DNA of 64,000 nucleotides. Source: Streptomyces sp. BV286. Lineage in GTDB: Bacteria > Actinomycetota > Actinomycetes > Streptomycetales > Streptomycetaceae. The position numbers were made by a program, and so were the translations under genes. The stretch lies in NCBI RefSeq assembly GCF_019090165.1, contig NZ_JAHRIB010000143.1:124001-188000 (forward strand), read 5' to 3'. This document shows, in pieces, positions 24,876 through 32,876 of the stretch. A model generated the notes under the pieces. That model made no database searches and was not told the origin of the DNA. It saw only the letters and a program-made list of their open reading frames with translations. The first letter of the stretch is position 1; every line of letters starts with the position of its first letter.

Positions 24876-26187
24876 GGCGACGGTGACCGGGTTCGGGGTG
24901 CGCACCGCCTTCGGCACCGGCGCCGACGCCCTGCGGCGCGGGGTCTTCACGGGCACCCCGTCGTTCGCCCCCACCACGAGGTTCGACACCGGCCCGTACC
25001 GCACGCCGATGGCCGCCGCCGCTCCCGACGGGCCCGACGCGGTCGAGGAGTGGGCCCTGCGCCACGCACTCAATCGGTGCGGGGCGGAGGCCCTCGACAT
25101 GGCCGGCCTCCCACCGGGCACGGAGGCGGTCGTGCTGCTCGGCGTCGCCGGTGACCACACCAGCGTCACCCGTCACTGGCGCACCGCCGCCGACTCCCCG
25201 TCCGACAAGCCCGTCCCGAACGGCTCGAACGGCTCGAACGGCGCGGACAGCGATGGCAGCGGGGGCAGTGGTGGCGGCCGGGAGGCGAGCGGCGCGGACG
25301 CCGCACCAGGAGCCCGCGCCCACGGGGAGACGGTCCGGCACGCCACGAGCGGATCGGGGGAGCGGGCAGCCGACGCGGTGCCCGCGCACCTCGCCGAGCT
25401 GCTGGCACGACAACTCGGGCTGAACGGGCCGCGACTCGCTTTCACCAACGCCTGCGTCGCCTCCTCCGCCGCGATCATCCACGCCTGCCGGCTGATCTCC
25501 TCCGGCCGGATCCACACGGCGCTGTGCGCCGGCGGATACCTCGTGGAGGAGGAGACCTTCGGCAAGTTCGACTCCGGCCGGGCACTGTCCCGCGACGGCA
25601 TGGTGCGCCCCTTCAGCCTCGATCGCAGCGGACTGCTCCTCGGTGACGGCGTGGCAGCCGTCGTCCTGGAGTCCGCCGAGCACGCCCGGCGCCGCGGCGC
25701 CCGGCCGCTCGCGACCGTCGCGGGCTGGGGAGCGGCCACCGACGCGCACCACATCGCCCAGCCGCACCCGCAGGGCGCCGGCCTGGCCCGCGCCACGCGG
25801 CAGGCGATGCGCCTCGCCGGAGATCCGGAAGGGGCCGCTCTCGGCTACGTCAACGCCCACGGCACCGGCACGCGGTACAACGACGGTGCGGAGACCCGAG
25901 GGCTGCGGGCCGCCTTCCCCGGGCGGGCCGAGGCGATACCGGTCAGCTCCACCAAGAGCACCACCGGCCATCTCCTGGAGGCGGCGGGCATCGTGGAGTT
26001 CGTGATCACGATGCTGGCCCTGACGGACGGTCTGCTGCCGCCGACCGCCGGATACGGCCGGCCGGATCCGGAGTGCGACCTGGACTACGTCCCCAACCAG
26101 CCCCGCAAGGCCGACCTGCGCCGGGCCCTCACGGTCAACGCCGCCTTCGGGGGCGCCAACACCGCCATCGTCCTGGAGCGCCCATGA
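24865..26187 (+). CDS. ketosynthase (KS, FabF-like) with a low-complexity insert
   Basis: 440 residues from ATG 24865 (GAGGGGAG upstream; GTG 24862 is in frame). The full KS active site is present: C197 (NACVASSA), H332 (NAHGTGT), K364 (STKSTTGH) and H369, with the terminal NAAFGGANTAIVLE. It should perform decarboxylative Claisen condensation of malonyl-ACP with the aryl or polyketide acyl chain. Residues about 110-166 are a Ser/Gly/Asn-rich insert (PVPNGSNGSNGADSDGSGG) between two core strands, which I do not expect in a FabF-type enzyme. The following gene, a KS-like protein without Cys, overlaps by 4 bp, the classic KS/CLF arrangement. Confidence 0.88.
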   Translation: MSGEATVTGFGVRTAFGTGADALRRGVFTGTPSFAPTTRFDTGPYRTPMAAAAPDGPDAVEEWALRHALNRCGAEALDMAGLPPGTEAVVLLGVAGDHTSVTRHWRTAADSPSDKPVPNGSNGSNGADSDGSGGSGGGREASGADAAPGARAHGETVRHATSGSGERAADAVPAHLAELLARQLGLNGPRLAFTNACVASSAAIIHACRLISSGRIHTALCAGGYLVEEETFGKFDSGRALSRDGMVRPFSLDRSGLLLGDGVAAVVLESAEHARRRGARPLATVAGWGAATDAHHIAQPHPQGAGLARATRQAMRLAGDPEGAALGYVNAHGTGTRYNDGAETRGLRAAFPGRAEAIPVSSTKSTTGHLLEAAGIVEFVITMLALTDGLLPPTAGYGRPDPECDLDYVPNQPRKADLRRALTVNAAFGGANTAIVLERP

Positions 26188-27086
26188 CGACCCACCGGAC
26201 CCGAATGCCGTCCGAGGCGACCGGAACGCCCCGGAAACCGGTGCTGCGGACGGCCCTCGGCATCCTCGCGAGCGCCACCGCGACCCACGGCACCGGACGG
26301 GACGACGACATCCCGCTGCCGCGACTGCCCGGTTTCGTGGAGTCGGCCTTCAGCCCGCTGGCGTACGACGCCGCCCGGCAGTGCCTGACCGGACGCCCCG
26401 GCGACGGCACGCGTACCGCCGTGGCCCTGGCGAGCCTGACGGGGGACACCACCACCGCGGATCTCGCCAGCCGGCGCATGGTGTCCGGGCGCGTCCACAA
26501 CCCGCTGCTGTTCATGCAGGCCACCCCCAACTCCGTACTCGGGCACATCAGCAAGGAGTTCGGGATCACCGGGCAGATGCTCAGCCTCTCCGGCATCGAG
26601 GACCCGGTGGCCGAACTGCTGGCCATGGCCGGCCTCCTGCTGGAGGACCCGGAACTGGACCGTGTCCTGGCGCTGGGCGTCGAGCTGGGCGGGAGCGAGC
26701 GCCTGGCCCGGGTCCACCGCGAGCTGACCGCCGACGACGGACGCCCGGTCCCGGCCCTCCCGCCCACCGCGGGCCTGGCGGCGGCCGTCCTGCTGGGCCG
26801 TCCCGGAACCGGGGCACCGGTGCGGGTCCGGTCGGCAGAAGACCGTACGGACGTCGCGAGCGGCACCGGCACCCCCGGGGCGGCGAGGCACCACGGAAGC
26901 ATCCAGGGCCTGTTCGACCTGGCCGCCGCCCACCGCCTGCTGCTGCGAGACGGCGGCAGCCACCTCCTGCCCGCGGAACCCCCGGCCGGGCACGAACCCG
27001 CCGCCTTCGTCCTCACCACCCACCCCGACGCTCCAGGCCATGCGCTCCCCGGAAGCAACGAGACGGAGATTCATGCTCATCAGTAG
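26184..27086 (+). CDS. ketosynthase-like protein lacking the active-site Cys (chain-length-factor-like)
   Basis: 300 residues; ATG 26184 overlaps the KS stop. The segment VHNPLLFMQATPNSVLGHISKEFGITG and the following LSLSGIEDPVAELLAMAGLLL align by eye with the N-terminal thiolase half of a ketosynthase, but the nucleophile position carries no Cys and the C-terminal half with the catalytic His/Lys is absent. Size and layout resemble the short KS-like proteins (Ketoacyl-synt_2 type) of aryl polyene operons. It probably forms a heterodimer with the KS as a structural or length-determining partner. Its last 14 bp overlap the next gene. Confidence 0.75.
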   Translation: MTTHRTRMPSEATGTPRKPVLRTALGILASATATHGTGRDDDIPLPRLPGFVESAFSPLAYDAARQCLTGRPGDGTRTAVALASLTGDTTTADLASRRMVSGRVHNPLLFMQATPNSVLGHISKEFGITGQMLSLSGIEDPVAELLAMAGLLLEDPELDRVLALGVELGGSERLARVHRELTADDGRPVPALPPTAGLAAAVLLGRPGTGAPVRVRSAEDRTDVASGTGTPGAARHHGSIQGLFDLAAAHRLLLRDGGSHLLPAEPPAGHEPAAFVLTTHPDAPGHALPGSNETEIHAHQ

Positions 27087-28743
27087 ACAGGAGCGGGCAC
27101 GGATCTGCTCCGACACCGAACTCGGCGCAGGCAACGTCCTGCAGCGCCTCAGGGCGTACGGCCGCCCGCCGGACGAACCCGTACTGCGGACCGACGGCAG
27201 CTGGCGCGCACCGGACGGCAGCCGGCCCGAGGTGCTGACCCTGGGACAACTGCACGAGGTCGTCGAGACGTACGCGGGCTGGTACGCGGCCCATGGCGTG
27301 CGCCCCCGTGACCCGGTCGCGGTCCACGCGCACTCCAGTACGGAATTCGCGGTGAACTTCCTTGCTCTGACGGCCCTCGGCGCCATCGCGTCCTTCGTCA
27401 ACGGCGACCTGCCGCCGCGGATCGCCCAGCAGTACGTACGCGGACAGGGCGCGGTCGGCGCCTTCACCGACCGGGAACACCGCGACGTGCTGGCGGGGCC
27501 CGGGTCCGGACTGCGCTTCTGCGTGACCGCCGCCGACATTCGGCCCGAACACCGCGCCGCGCTGCCACCGTCGTACCCCTACCGGCACGACCCCACCGAC
27601 CCGGTGCTCATCTCGCACTCCTCCGGCACGACCGGCATGCCCAAGGGCGTGCCGCACACCCACCGGACACTGATGTACGCGCAACTGCACCGGCTGCGCT
27701 ACTCCACGGGCACCGACATGGAGCGCACCCTGGTGGGGCTGCCCGGCGCCCACAACGCCATGGTGGCGACGCTGCTGTACTGCCTGCTGCTGCGTACCGA
27801 CATCAAGCTGCTCTCCAGCCGCCGCGGCGTCGATGTGCTGGACGCCGTCGAGGACTTCCGGCCGACGACGGTGCTGGCCTTCGCCGGGACCTTCGGCGAG
27901 ATGGCCGCCCAGGATCTGTCGGGCCGTGACCTGTCCAGCGTGCAGGTGTGGTTCAACACCGGGGACGCGGCGCACGAGGCACACATCCGGGCCCTGGTGC
28001 GGCACGGCAACCACGTGGAGATCGGCCGGGACCTGATCCGCAGACGGGTCGATGGCTCGGTCTTCGTGGACGGGCTCGGTTCGTCGGAGGCCGGCTACTC
28101 CGTGTTCCACAACCGGCACACCAAGGACACCTCGGCCTACTCGCGCTGTGTGGGCAGACCCATCAGCTTCGCCGAGGCCGCCGTACTCGCCGAGGACGGC
28201 ACCCCGCTGCCGCCCGGGCGGATCGGCCGCCTCGGCCTGAAGTCGCCGACGCTCACCCCCGGTTACTGGAACGACTCCCTCACCTGGAACCGGATGCGCC
28301 TGGGCGGCTACTGGCTCACCGGGGACCTCGCCCAGCGGGACGAGGAGGGCAACTTCTACCACCTCGACCGGGCGCCCGACGCCGTCCGCACCCGCGAGGG
28401 GATCCTGTTCAGCACCCGCACCGAGGAGCTGCTGCTGAGGGAGCTGCCCGAAGTGGCCGACTGCACCGTCGTCGGGGTCGCCCCCGAGGGCGTACGGGCC
28501 GACTGGGACGGCGACGGACTGGCCGAGGCGTACGCGCTGCTCCACCTCGCGGACGAGAACGACACCGGCCGTGACAGCGACGAGGCATGGACCGGCCGGG
28601 TCAACGCGGTCCTCTCCGGCGCCGGATTTCCCCCGGTGGCCCGCGCGCTGCGGATGAAGCCCGACGACGTGGCCAAGGGTGCGACCGGAAAGGTCCTCAA
28701 GCGAGTGATGCGCGAGCGGTTCGCGGCCAAGGAGCAGGCATGA
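27073..28743 (+). CDS. second adenylate-forming enzyme (AMP-dependent synthetase)
   Basis: 556 residues from ATG 27073 (GGAGATTC upstream), overlapping the preceding gene by 14 bp. ANL motifs: A3 ISHSSGTTGMPKGVPHTH, A5 GLGSSEAG, A7 YWLTGDLAQRD and the catalytic lysine in GATGKVLKRVMRERF at the end. It differs from the first ligase in sequence and length, so it has a different substrate. Options: activation of an aliphatic acid or of the product, or ATP-dependent diazotisation, since the diazotases reported for 3,4-AHBA-derived compounds (CreM, AvaA6, CmaA6) are ANL-family members. I cannot choose between these; no nitrite-forming CreD/CreE pair is in the window. Confidence 0.85.
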   Translation: MLISRQERARICSDTELGAGNVLQRLRAYGRPPDEPVLRTDGSWRAPDGSRPEVLTLGQLHEVVETYAGWYAAHGVRPRDPVAVHAHSSTEFAVNFLALTALGAIASFVNGDLPPRIAQQYVRGQGAVGAFTDREHRDVLAGPGSGLRFCVTAADIRPEHRAALPPSYPYRHDPTDPVLISHSSGTTGMPKGVPHTHRTLMYAQLHRLRYSTGTDMERTLVGLPGAHNAMVATLLYCLLLRTDIKLLSSRRGVDVLDAVEDFRPTTVLAFAGTFGEMAAQDLSGRDLSSVQVWFNTGDAAHEAHIRALVRHGNHVEIGRDLIRRRVDGSVFVDGLGSSEAGYSVFHNRHTKDTSAYSRCVGRPISFAEAAVLAEDGTPLPPGRIGRLGLKSPTLTPGYWNDSLTWNRMRLGGYWLTGDLAQRDEEGNFYHLDRAPDAVRTREGILFSTRTEELLLRELPEVADCTVVGVAPEGVRADWDGDGLAEAYALLHLADENDTGRDSDEAWTGRVNAVLSGAGFPPVARALRMKPDDVAKGATGKVLKRVMRERFAAKEQA

Positions 28744-29321
28744 GCACGGGCACGGGTCCCGACCAGGTCAACCACCGAGCGCAGACGGTGGAGGCCTACC
28801 GCCTGTGGTGGCAGCACGACGCGCACTGGTACCAGGGCGTGGCCGCGCGCTTCGGACAACAGGCCGCGAACGACATCAACGCCGAGGCGCTGCGCAAGGT
28901 CGCCCTGCACGTCGGACAGCGGATCGCCAGACGGTCCGGCCCCCTGACCGGCAGCGGCGACAGCGGCAAGGACCTGGAGGAGCTGCGCCGCCGGTACGAC
29001 GAGTGCGGAGACCGGATGTTCCCGCCGGAACTGCGCAACGCCTCCACCGAGGTGGTGGGCGACGACCTGATCGTGCTCACTCTGCGGCGCAGCTTCGCCG
29101 TCACCATGGTGAAGATGGCCGGTTCGCTGGAGGGCTACCGGTGCCCGTGCACCGACATCCATGCGGGCTGGTCCGAAGGGCTGGGTGTGACCCTCGCGGA
29201 GAACCGTGCCGAGAGCTGTCTGCGGGACGGTGACCCGGCGTGCCGCCTGCTGATGCGGGTCGCCGCTCCGGCCGGCCCCGGCGGTGCCGCGAGCGCCGTC
29301 GTTCCCGGTGGGGAGGGCTGA
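28740..29321 (+). CDS. DUF6125 / ATC-hydrolase-like protein
   Basis: 193 residues; ATG 28740 overlaps the ligase stop. The N-terminal half VEAYRLWWQHDAHWYQGVAARFG then AANDINAEALRKVALHVGQRIA resembles by eye the DUF6125 pattern (aromatic LW.DG.WY..V...G...A...N). The C-terminal half has five cysteines (YRCPCTDIH, AESCLRDGDPAC among them) in the region where the related aminothiazoline-carboxylate hydrolases keep theirs. No catalytic role is established for this family in secondary metabolism. It may be a small-molecule-binding tailoring protein or hydrolase releasing the chain, as no thioesterase is present. Family assignment is tentative, coding status firm. Confidence 0.65.
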   Translation: MSTGTGPDQVNHRAQTVEAYRLWWQHDAHWYQGVAARFGQQAANDINAEALRKVALHVGQRIARRSGPLTGSGDSGKDLEELRRRYDECGDRMFPPELRNASTEVVGDDLIVLTLRRSFAVTMVKMAGSLEGYRCPCTDIHAGWSEGLGVTLAENRAESCLRDGDPACRLLMRVAAPAGPGGAASAVVPGGEG

Positions 29322-29324
29322 GGC

Positions 29325-30248
29325 GTGCGGGTACTGGTCGCCGGAGCCACCGGAGTGGTCGGACAACCGCTGGTGGGCGCGTTGCGGGAGCGCGGTCACC
29401 GGGTGAGCGCGCTGGTACGTGAGGGCTCCCGGGACCGGGCCCCGGAGGCCGACGAGGTCGTGGTCGCCGACGCACTCGACCGCGAGGCCCTGTGTGCGGC
29501 GGTGGCGGCGGCCCGGCCGGAGGTGGTCGTCCACCAGCTGACGGCGCTGCGGCTTCTGCGCGACGACCCGGCCGGGGCGTTCGCGCAGACCGCGCGACTG
29601 CGCACCGAGGGCACCGCACATCTCGTCGAGGCGGCCCGCGCGGCCGGCGCGCGGCGGCTGGTCGCGCAGTCCATCGCCTTCGCCGCCGCCCCCGCCGGAG
29701 GGCCCGTCCTCGACGAGGACGCACCGCTGTACACGGACGCGCCGGACCCGGGCTGGGCCGCCACCGTACGGGCCGTCGCCGAGCTGGAGCGGCTCGTCCT
29801 GGGCGCCCAGGATCTCGCGGGTGTGGTGCTGCGGTACGGCACGCTGTACGGCGCCGGGACCGCGTACGCCCGTGCCGGCGGGACCGCGCAGCGGGTACGG
29901 GCAGGCCGCTTCCCCCTTCCCGAAGGCGGTGCCGGTGTCACCTCGTTCCTGCACGTGGACGACGCCGTGGCGGCCGCTGTTCCGGCGGTCGAGTCGCACG
30001 CCACGGGGGTGTTCCATGTGACGGACGACGAACCCGCCCCGGCCGCCCAGTGGCTGCCGCACTACGCACGGACGCTGGGCGGGCCCCCTCCGCGGACGGT
30101 CCCGGCGGACCTCGCGCCGCGGCTGCTCGGCTGGTTCACGGCCCATCAGCTCACCGCGGCACGGGGCGCGGCCAACGACCGGGCCCGCACGGTGCTGGGC
30201 TGGAAGCCGTCTAGGCCGACCTGGCGCGACGGGCTGGGCGCCGAATGA
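29325..30248 (+). CDS. extended SDR: NAD(P)-dependent epimerase/reductase
   Basis: 307 residues from GTG 29325, three bases after the previous stop with GGGGAGGGCTG upstream. The Rossmann motif is VLVAGATGVVGQPLV at the start, followed by VVADALDRE and VVVHQLTAL. The extended-SDR Tyr/Lys pair is replaced in appearance: the region after LVAQSIAFAAAPAG has no YxxxK, so it is closer to the atypical NmrA- or isoflavone reductase-like members. RYGTLYGAGT and FLHVDDAVAA mark the substrate side. It may reduce or dehydrate the chain, or act on a diazo or quinoid group. Overlap with the next small ORF is ATGA. Confidence 0.8.
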   Translation: MRVLVAGATGVVGQPLVGALRERGHRVSALVREGSRDRAPEADEVVVADALDREALCAAVAAARPEVVVHQLTALRLLRDDPAGAFAQTARLRTEGTAHLVEAARAAGARRLVAQSIAFAAAPAGGPVLDEDAPLYTDAPDPGWAATVRAVAELERLVLGAQDLAGVVLRYGTLYGAGTAYARAGGTAQRVRAGRFPLPEGGAGVTSFLHVDDAVAAAVPAVESHATGVFHVTDDEPAPAAQWLPHYARTLGGPPPRTVPADLAPRLLGWFTAHQLTAARGAANDRARTVLGWKPSRPTWRDGLGAE

Positions 30249-30439
30249 CGGTGTCGAGCCTGACCGTGACATGGACCGGCTCGGGCACCGGGGCCGCGGG
30301 CAGAACCGTCCTCGCCCACGCCTTGCCGGACTCCGGGGCGAGATCCGCCGTCAGGCCCTCGCCGGCGAGGGCGGACAGCGTCACCGGGGAGCCGGCCGGG
30401 CGCCTCGCCGCCATTCCGGGCAACGGAGGCCCCCGATGA
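30245..30439 (+). CDS. possible small protein coupled between SDR and MFS genes
   Basis: A 64-residue frame whose ATG overlaps the SDR stop (ATGA at 30245) and whose TGA overlaps the MFS start (ATGA at 30436). Such two-sided coupling is typical of genuine actinobacterial operon genes and leaves no gap otherwise. The product is Ser/Thr/Ala/Gly-rich (MTVSSLTVTWTGSGTGAAG), with no motif that I recognise and no membrane helix. It could be a real small protein, a translational bridge or a degraded gene. Confidence 0.45.
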   Translation: MTVSSLTVTWTGSGTGAAGRTVLAHALPDSGARSAVRPSPARADSVTGEPAGRLAAIPGNGGPR

Positions 30440-32058
30440 GCAGGCCGAGCGAACCAGCGGGGAAGGTCGCGGGCTCCGCCGGGGGCCCGTCCCGGCCGCG
30501 AGCGATCCTCGTGGTCGTGGTCTGTGCCCAGATGCTGATCTGGCTGGACACCTCGGTCCTCAACGTCGCCGTCATCACCCTGGCCGACCCGGACAGGGGC
30601 CTCGGGGCGACTCCGGCCGAACTGGAGTGGGTGGCGAGCGCCTACACGCTGATGTTCGCCGGGACGCTCTTCGCGGGCGGCGCGCTGGCCGACCGGTTCG
30701 GCCCCCGGGCCACCCTTCTCGCGGGGCTCACGCTCTTCGGTGTGGCCTCCGCCGCCGGTGCGTTCGCGACGGGCCCGGCCTGGCTCGTCGTGGCCCGTGC
30801 CTTCATGGGCGTGGGCAGCGCCCTGCTGATGCCCGCCACCCTCTCGGTCGTCGTGCAGAGCACACCGCCGGACAGGCGCACCCGGGCGATCGCGATCTGG
30901 AGCGCGTCCAGCGGTCTGGGCGTGGCCGTCGGGCCGGTGGCCGGCGGGGCACTGCTCAGCCACTTCTGGTGGGGTTCGGTGTTCCTGGTCAACGTGCCGA
31001 TCGTGGCCCTGTGCCTGGCCGCAGTGGTGGCCGTCGTCCCCGAACTCAAGGGCCCCGGGCGGCAGGTGCTCGACCTCCGGGGACTCGCCCTGTCGGTACT
31101 CGGACTGGGCGGCGTGGTCTACGGGATCATCGAGTTCGGCAACGGACAGGCCTGGAACGGGCCGCACGTACTGCTGCCCCTCCTCCTGGGAGGCGCGCTG
31201 CTCGCCGTGTTCGTGGCCGGCCAGCGCAGCTCACCGGCGCCCAGCCTGGACCTGCGGCTGTTCGCACAGCCGGGGTTCGCGGCGGGGAGCGTGGTGCTCC
31301 TGATCGTGTTCATGGCTTTGGCGGGGCACCTGTTCTACGCGGCCTTCTATCTCCAAGGGCCGCGCGGCCTTTCCCCCGCGGACGCCGGAACCGTGATGAT
31401 CGCCGCCGCGGTCGGCATCGTCCTGGGCAGTCAGGCCTCCCCTGCGTCGAGCCGGCTGCTGTCGGCCCGCTGGACGGTCGCCGCCGGAATCCTGGCCACC
31501 GCGGCCACGTACGTCGGCTATCTGTGGTTCGACGGGCGGACTCCGATCCTGGTCGTCGCCGCGTTGCTGTGGGTTCAGGGCTTCGGCATGGGCCTGGTCG
31601 GCACGCCGGTCACCGCGCTGATGATGAGCGCGGTGCCATCCCGTCTCGCGGGCGCCGGATCGGCCGTCAACAGCGTGACCCGGCAGGTGGGAGGGACGCT
31701 CGGGGTGGCACTGTCCGGATCGATCCTGTCCGGCGTGTACCGGGAGCGCATGGCGGACGCCCCGCTGCCCGGAGGGCCGAAAGGGCTGCCGCCCGACGCC
31801 GAGGAACAGGCGCGGACCTCGGCCGAGGCGGCACGCTCGCTGGCCGACTCGCTCAGGCTGCCGGAACTGGCCGCCACCGCCGACCGTGCCTACCTCGACG
31901 CGATGTACGCGGCCACCTTCTGGACCGCCGTGCTGGCCTTCGTCGGGCTGGGGGTGTGCGTGGTGGGGCTGAGGGAGCGAGCGGCGCGACCGCAGGGCCT
32001 CCCGGAAGGGCGACAGGAACCGCGGGAGGCGCGGGACGACCATGCGGAGACCGCGTGA
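30436..32058 (+). CDS. MFS drug exporter, DHA2 (14-TM) family
   Basis: 540 residues from ATG 30436, with CGGAGGCCCCCG upstream. DHA2 hallmarks: LDTSVLNVAVITLA in helix 1, WVASAYTLMFAG, GALADRFGPRATLLAG (motif A), and ARAFMGVGSALLMPATLSVV then SASSGLGVAVGPVAGGAL (motif C). Fourteen helices are expected; the last is followed by a charged tail of 30 residues. In this operon it most likely exports the finished product and gives self-resistance. The reductase gene follows after 31 bp. Confidence 0.88.
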   Translation: MSRPSEPAGKVAGSAGGPSRPRAILVVVVCAQMLIWLDTSVLNVAVITLADPDRGLGATPAELEWVASAYTLMFAGTLFAGGALADRFGPRATLLAGLTLFGVASAAGAFATGPAWLVVARAFMGVGSALLMPATLSVVVQSTPPDRRTRAIAIWSASSGLGVAVGPVAGGALLSHFWWGSVFLVNVPIVALCLAAVVAVVPELKGPGRQVLDLRGLALSVLGLGGVVYGIIEFGNGQAWNGPHVLLPLLLGGALLAVFVAGQRSSPAPSLDLRLFAQPGFAAGSVVLLIVFMALAGHLFYAAFYLQGPRGLSPADAGTVMIAAAVGIVLGSQASPASSRLLSARWTVAAGILATAATYVGYLWFDGRTPILVVAALLWVQGFGMGLVGTPVTALMMSAVPSRLAGAGSAVNSVTRQVGGTLGVALSGSILSGVYRERMADAPLPGGPKGLPPDAEEQARTSAEAARSLADSLRLPELAATADRAYLDAMYAATFWTAVLAFVGLGVCVVGLRERAARPQGLPEGRQEPREARDDHAETA

Positions 32059-32089
32059 GAACCGCGGCGTCGGAGAAGGAGAACACACG

Positions 32090-32806
32090 ATGACGCAGGG
32101 GACGGCCCGTTCGGTGCTCGTGACCGGGGGCAACAGGGGGATCGGGCTGGCCATAGCGCGCCGCCTCACGGCGGCGGGGCACCGGGTCGCCGTCACCCAC
32201 CGCCGTGACGAGCCGCCCGCGGCCGAGGGATTCCTCGCCCTACGGTGCGATGTGACGGACAGTCAACAGGTCGACCGGGCCTTCAGGGAGGCCGAGGCGG
32301 CCCACGGTCCGGTCACCGTCCTGGTCGCCAACGCGGGCGCCGCCCACGACCGACTGCTGGTACGGATGAGCGAGGCGGACTTCACCGGCGTCGTCGACAC
32401 CAACCTCACCGGGGCCTTCCGGGTCGCCCAGCGCGCCATACGCGGAATGCTCCGCGAGGGCCACGGCCGTATCGTGCTGATCTCCTCCACGTCGGCGCTG
32501 CACGGCGCACCCGGGCAGACCAACTACGCGGCGGCGAAGGCCGGCCTGGTCGGGTTCGCCCGGTCGCTGACCCACGAACTCGGCCCGCGCGACATCACCT
32601 GCAACGTCGTGGCCCCCGGCCTGACCGAGACGGACATGAACCGGGCGCTCACCGACGGACAGCGCCGGGACCTCCTCCACCGGACCCCCGCCGGCCGCCC
32701 GGCCCACCCCGAGGAGGTCGCCGACGCGGTGGCGTTCCTGACCACCGCCGGACATGTGCGCGGCGCGGTCATCCCGGTCGACGGAGGCGCGGGGCTGGGG
32801 CACTGA
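32090..32806 (+). CDS. fabG: 3-oxoacyl-ACP reductase (FabG-like SDR)
   Basis: 238 residues from ATG 32090, with GGAGAAGGAGAACACACG upstream (in-frame ATG 32042 lies inside the MFS gene and has no site). The classical SDR elements are complete: VTGGNRGIGLA (cofactor loop), LVANAGA, catalytic Ser in VLISSTSALHG, YAAAK (Tyr/Lys) and NVVAPGLTETDM, ending in DGGAGLGH. It should reduce the beta-keto group produced by the KS pair. Together with one KS it allows at least one reduced extension; a dedicated dehydratase is not seen. Last gene of the plus-strand operon. Confidence 0.9.
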   Translation: MTQGTARSVLVTGGNRGIGLAIARRLTAAGHRVAVTHRRDEPPAAEGFLALRCDVTDSQQVDRAFREAEAAHGPVTVLVANAGAAHDRLLVRMSEADFTGVVDTNLTGAFRVAQRAIRGMLREGHGRIVLISSTSALHGAPGQTNYAAAKAGLVGFARSLTHELGPRDITCNVVAPGLTETDMNRALTDGQRRDLLHRTPAGRPAHPEEVADAVAFLTTAGHVRGAVIPVDGGAGLGH

Positions 32807-32876
32807 GGGACGCCGCCTCGACCGGACTGACGCCTGCAACGGCGCCTGCGCCGCGGCCGGTGCCACCGGCTTGCCG

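Larger units (their letters stand above)
20636..32806 (+). other. biosynthetic operon: 3-amino-4-hydroxybenzoate plus a compact type II/aryl polyene-like PKS
   Basis: Thirteen frames on one strand, most overlapping by a few bases, contain precursor supply (aldolase, DHQ synthase II-like), activation (ligase), two carriers, a KS with KS-like partner, a second ligase, a DUF6125-like protein, an SDR, an exporter and FabG. There is no malonyl transferase, dehydratase, thioesterase, phosphopantetheinyl transferase or regulator; several of these can be shared with fatty acid synthesis. The gene content fits an aminohydroxyphenyl short-chain polyketide. It resembles published 3,4-AHBA-primed systems (avenalumic acid type) in concept, but I cannot confirm identity. 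Confidence 0.78.
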
